DNA from: Prevotella sp.
GTDB lineage: Bacteria; Bacteroidota; Bacteroidia; Bacteroidales; Bacteroidaceae
Length of the DNA stretch: 23,392 bases
Direction: 5' to 3'
Assembly (NCBI GenBank): GCA_017632825.1
Contig: JAGBQP010000124.1
Coordinates: forward strand, 1 to 23,392
The translations under genes were made by a program, and so were the position numbers. Shown piece by piece: positions 22,996 to 23,392 of the stretch. The stretch's first letter is position 1. Every line of letters begins with the position of its first letter. The notes beneath the pieces were generated by a model. It was given only the letters and a program-made list of their open reading frames with translations. It did not search any database and was not told the origin of the DNA.

Positions 22996-23033
22996 AAAAA
23001 AGAGGAGTGAACCATTGTTCACTCCTCTTTTTT
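22996..23033. terminator. Strong bidirectional rho-independent terminator
   Basis: A 17-bp perfect stem (22996-23012 with 23017-23033, core GAGGAGTGAAC/GTTCACTCCTC) closes a 4-base CATT loop. A-runs precede it and T-runs follow, so it can stop both the FMN-binding gene (plus) and the hexapeptide protein gene (minus). Confidence 0.92.
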
Positions 23034-23052
23034 GTATTTGTACCTTTATTGT

Positions 23053-23392
23053 TTACTGATTCTCCTGCTGTTCTTTCAGGTAATATTTTGAATACTCTAC
23101 ATAGTGCTTGGCGTTGTCCGTCTGTCCCGGTCTGACGGGCTTGATGTACTTTGCCGGTACACCGCCCCATATCTCGCCAGCAGGAATCTTCGTGTTCTGC
23201 AGCACCAGGGCGCCAGCTGCCACGATTGCTCCTTCGCCCACTTCGCAACCATCGAGCAGGGTAGAGCCCATACCTATCAGCGCATGGTCGTGGATGGTGC
23301 AGGCATGCACCGTCACGTTGTGGCCTATGGTCACGAAATTGCCTATGTGAGTCGGCCCCGTCTCGTAGGTCACGTGTACACAGCTGCCGTCC
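23053..23392 (-). CDS. Gamma-carbonic-anhydrase-like hexapeptide-repeat protein (partial)
   Basis: The frame enters from the right edge (DGSCVHV at 23391-23371) and ends at 23053, so the N-terminal part is missing. The visible 112 residues are left-handed beta-helix hexapeptide repeats: [20 protein letters not shown], then [20 protein letters not shown] and [18 protein letters not shown]-terminal helix follows [13 protein letters not shown]. The histidines in GHNVTVH fit the zinc ligands of gamma carbonic anhydrases and the YrdA/PaaY group. Such proteins form trimers. Many bacterial members have unclear activity, so carbonic anhydrase activity is unproven. GTG at 23371-23373 is unlikely to be the start because homology continues upstream of it. 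Confidence 0.9.
   Translation of the reverse strand, partial: DGSCVHVTYETGPTHIGNFVTIGHNVTVHACTIHDHALIGMGSTLLDGCEVGEGAIVAAGALVLQNTKIPAGEIWGGVPAKYIKPVRPGQTDNAKHYVEYSKYYLKEQQENQ

Noticed and set aside
1..23392. CRISPR arrays, tRNA or rRNA genes, intact insertion sequences, phage or restriction genes
   Set aside because: I looked for regular repeat-spacer patterns, cloverleaf-like segments and transposase or integrase motifs on both strands and found none I could support.

Overview
The window looks like chromosomal DNA of a Bacteroidota member, order Bacteroidales, most likely a Prevotella-like organism (inference). The grounds are a complete type IX secretion (T9SS) core in the order porP-gldK-gldL-gldM-gldN, Bacteroidota-type promoters (TTTG about 20 bases upstream of TAnnTTTG), mostly absent Shine-Dalgarno sequences, and many outer-membrane beta-barrel proteins. 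No tRNA, rRNA, CRISPR array, intact insertion sequence or phage gene was seen.

Layout. 1-543 (minus): start of a secreted protein, probably a TlpA-like thiol-disulfide protein, cut by the window edge. 736-1052 (minus): a decayed locus where the first 37 codons of an ECF sigma factor run directly into the frameshifted last part of a TonB-receptor-type barrel. This looks like a deletion scar. 1290-3530 (minus): a secreted protein with a carboxypeptidase-like regulatory domain and an OprO/OprP-type porin, each with its own promoter. 3718-10503 (plus): porP, gldK, gldL, gldM, gldN and a small extra barrel gene, all closely spaced. 10554-12881: priA. 13030-14433: a secreted branch-2 histidine acid phosphatase with its own promoter. 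14443-17383 (minus): two tandem OmpP1/FadL-like barrels, each with a promoter embedded in an inverted repeat. 17587-19638 (minus): a seven-TM HD phosphodiesterase of the PgpH type. 19748-22979 (plus): gltX, waaA (KDO transferase) and a small exported FMN-binding protein, ending in a strong bidirectional terminator. 23053-23392 (minus): a partial gamma-carbonic-anhydrase-like hexapeptide protein.

How the parts fit. GldL and GldM form the inner-membrane motor, GldK and GldN the periplasmic/outer-membrane ring, and PorP a barrel attached to the machine. The small barrel after gldN is a candidate accessory. The phosphatase has a C-terminal tail resembling short Bacteroidales export tails, so it may be a client. 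The rest is mainly envelope biology (porins, FadL-like channels, LPS core sugar transfer) and housekeeping (replication restart, glutamyl-tRNA synthesis).

I found no clearly novel multi-gene system. The most interesting signals are the sigma/receptor deletion scar, the inverted-repeat promoters and TGCACA-rich region around the FadL-like genes, the phosphatase tail, the helical insert in one FadL-like barrel, and the simple-repeat tracts in T9SS spacers and inside waaA.
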